Below, one piece after another: positions 6,113 to 6,240 of a DNA stretch of 6,240 nt. The notes beneath the pieces were generated by a model. It saw only the letters and a list, made by a program, of their open reading frames with translations, was not told the origin of the DNA and searched no databases. The position numbers were made by a program, and so were the translations under genes. The stretch comes from Candidatus Kuenenia stuttgartensis. Lineage in GTDB: Bacteria > Planctomycetota > Planctomycetia > Isosphaerales > Isosphaeraceae. How positions within the stretch are numbered: position 1 is the first letter of the stretch; each line of letters starts with the position of its first letter. The stretch lies in the NCBI GenBank assembly GCA_945872325.1, contig CAMBZY010000202.1, positions 1-6,240 on the forward strand. The letters are read 5' to 3'.

Positions 6113-6240
6113 ATGTTTTGGTGCGGTTTACATTTCCCGAACAGATTTGAAGGCGTTTTCATTTCTCGAATTATTAAATCATAACTTTGAGGCATCCGCA
6201 CTCGTATTGCGATTGATGGCAGACATTACAGAGACGAATT
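6113..6240. other. Right-edge stretch with no supportable gene
   Basis: These 128 AT-rich bases follow the kinase stop. No stem with a T-tract that would serve as a kinase terminator is visible. An ATG directly abuts the kinase stop and opens 23 codons to a TAA at 6182-6184. Another ATG at 6216 stays open to the edge. Neither has a ribosome-binding site or a recognisable product. Confidence 0.5.

Noticed and set aside
6113..6184. 23-codon frame beginning directly after the kinase stop codon
   Set aside because: It has no ribosome-binding site of its own and no recognisable motif; such short frames are common by chance.
6216..6240. ATG near the right edge opening MADITETN
   Set aside because: There is no Shine-Dalgarno close by and only eight codons are visible, so a gene start cannot be supported.
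1..6240. CRISPR array, insertion sequence, tRNA, rRNA or attachment site
   Set aside because: No regularly spaced direct repeats, transposase motifs, tRNA-like cloverleaf or rRNA sequence was seen in either strand.

Overview
The window looks like bacterial chromosome, most likely from a planctomycete. The clearest sign is the 522-residue serine/threonine kinase: its catalytic core has planctomycete-style wording around HRDIKPSN and SPEQ, followed by a single C-terminal membrane span. Mixed base composition (roughly half G+C by eye) and a TPR lipoprotein next to sugar-nucleotide genes fit, but the phylum is an inference and no genus is claimed.

Layout. Positions 1-4175 carry four genes, all on the minus strand, read from right to left. 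They are a HAL2/SAL1-type 3'(2'),5'-bisphosphate nucleotidase (4175-3147), the UDP-glucose 4-epimerase GalE (3140-2160), a GT4-family glycosyltransferase (2090-948), and a TPR lipoprotein that runs off the left edge (875-1). The first two are tightly coupled: the gap is 6 bases and the galE ribosome-binding site lies inside the last codons of the nucleotidase gene. The next gaps are about 70 bases each. A perfect 10-bp hairpin wraps the galE stop codon, so the cluster may be one operon with partial termination or two transcription units. A 368-base divergent intergenic region (4176-4543) separates these genes from the plus-strand kinase gene (4544-6112). The last 128 bases show no supportable gene.

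How the genes may work together. GalE supplies UDP-galactose-type donors, the glycosyltransferase could use a nucleotide sugar to extend a glycan, and the nucleotidase would clear the PAP left by sulfotransferases. Together they could suggest a sulfated surface or exported glycan, but no sulfotransferase is visible, so this remains a hypothesis. The TPR lipoprotein is probably an envelope scaffold of unknown partner. The kinase is transcribed away from the cluster and has no demonstrated link to it.

The window contains recognisable families and no clearly new system. The points most worth a second look are the hairpin at the galE stop, the HAL2-type nucleotidase coupled to galE, and the kinase's lack of an external sensor domain.
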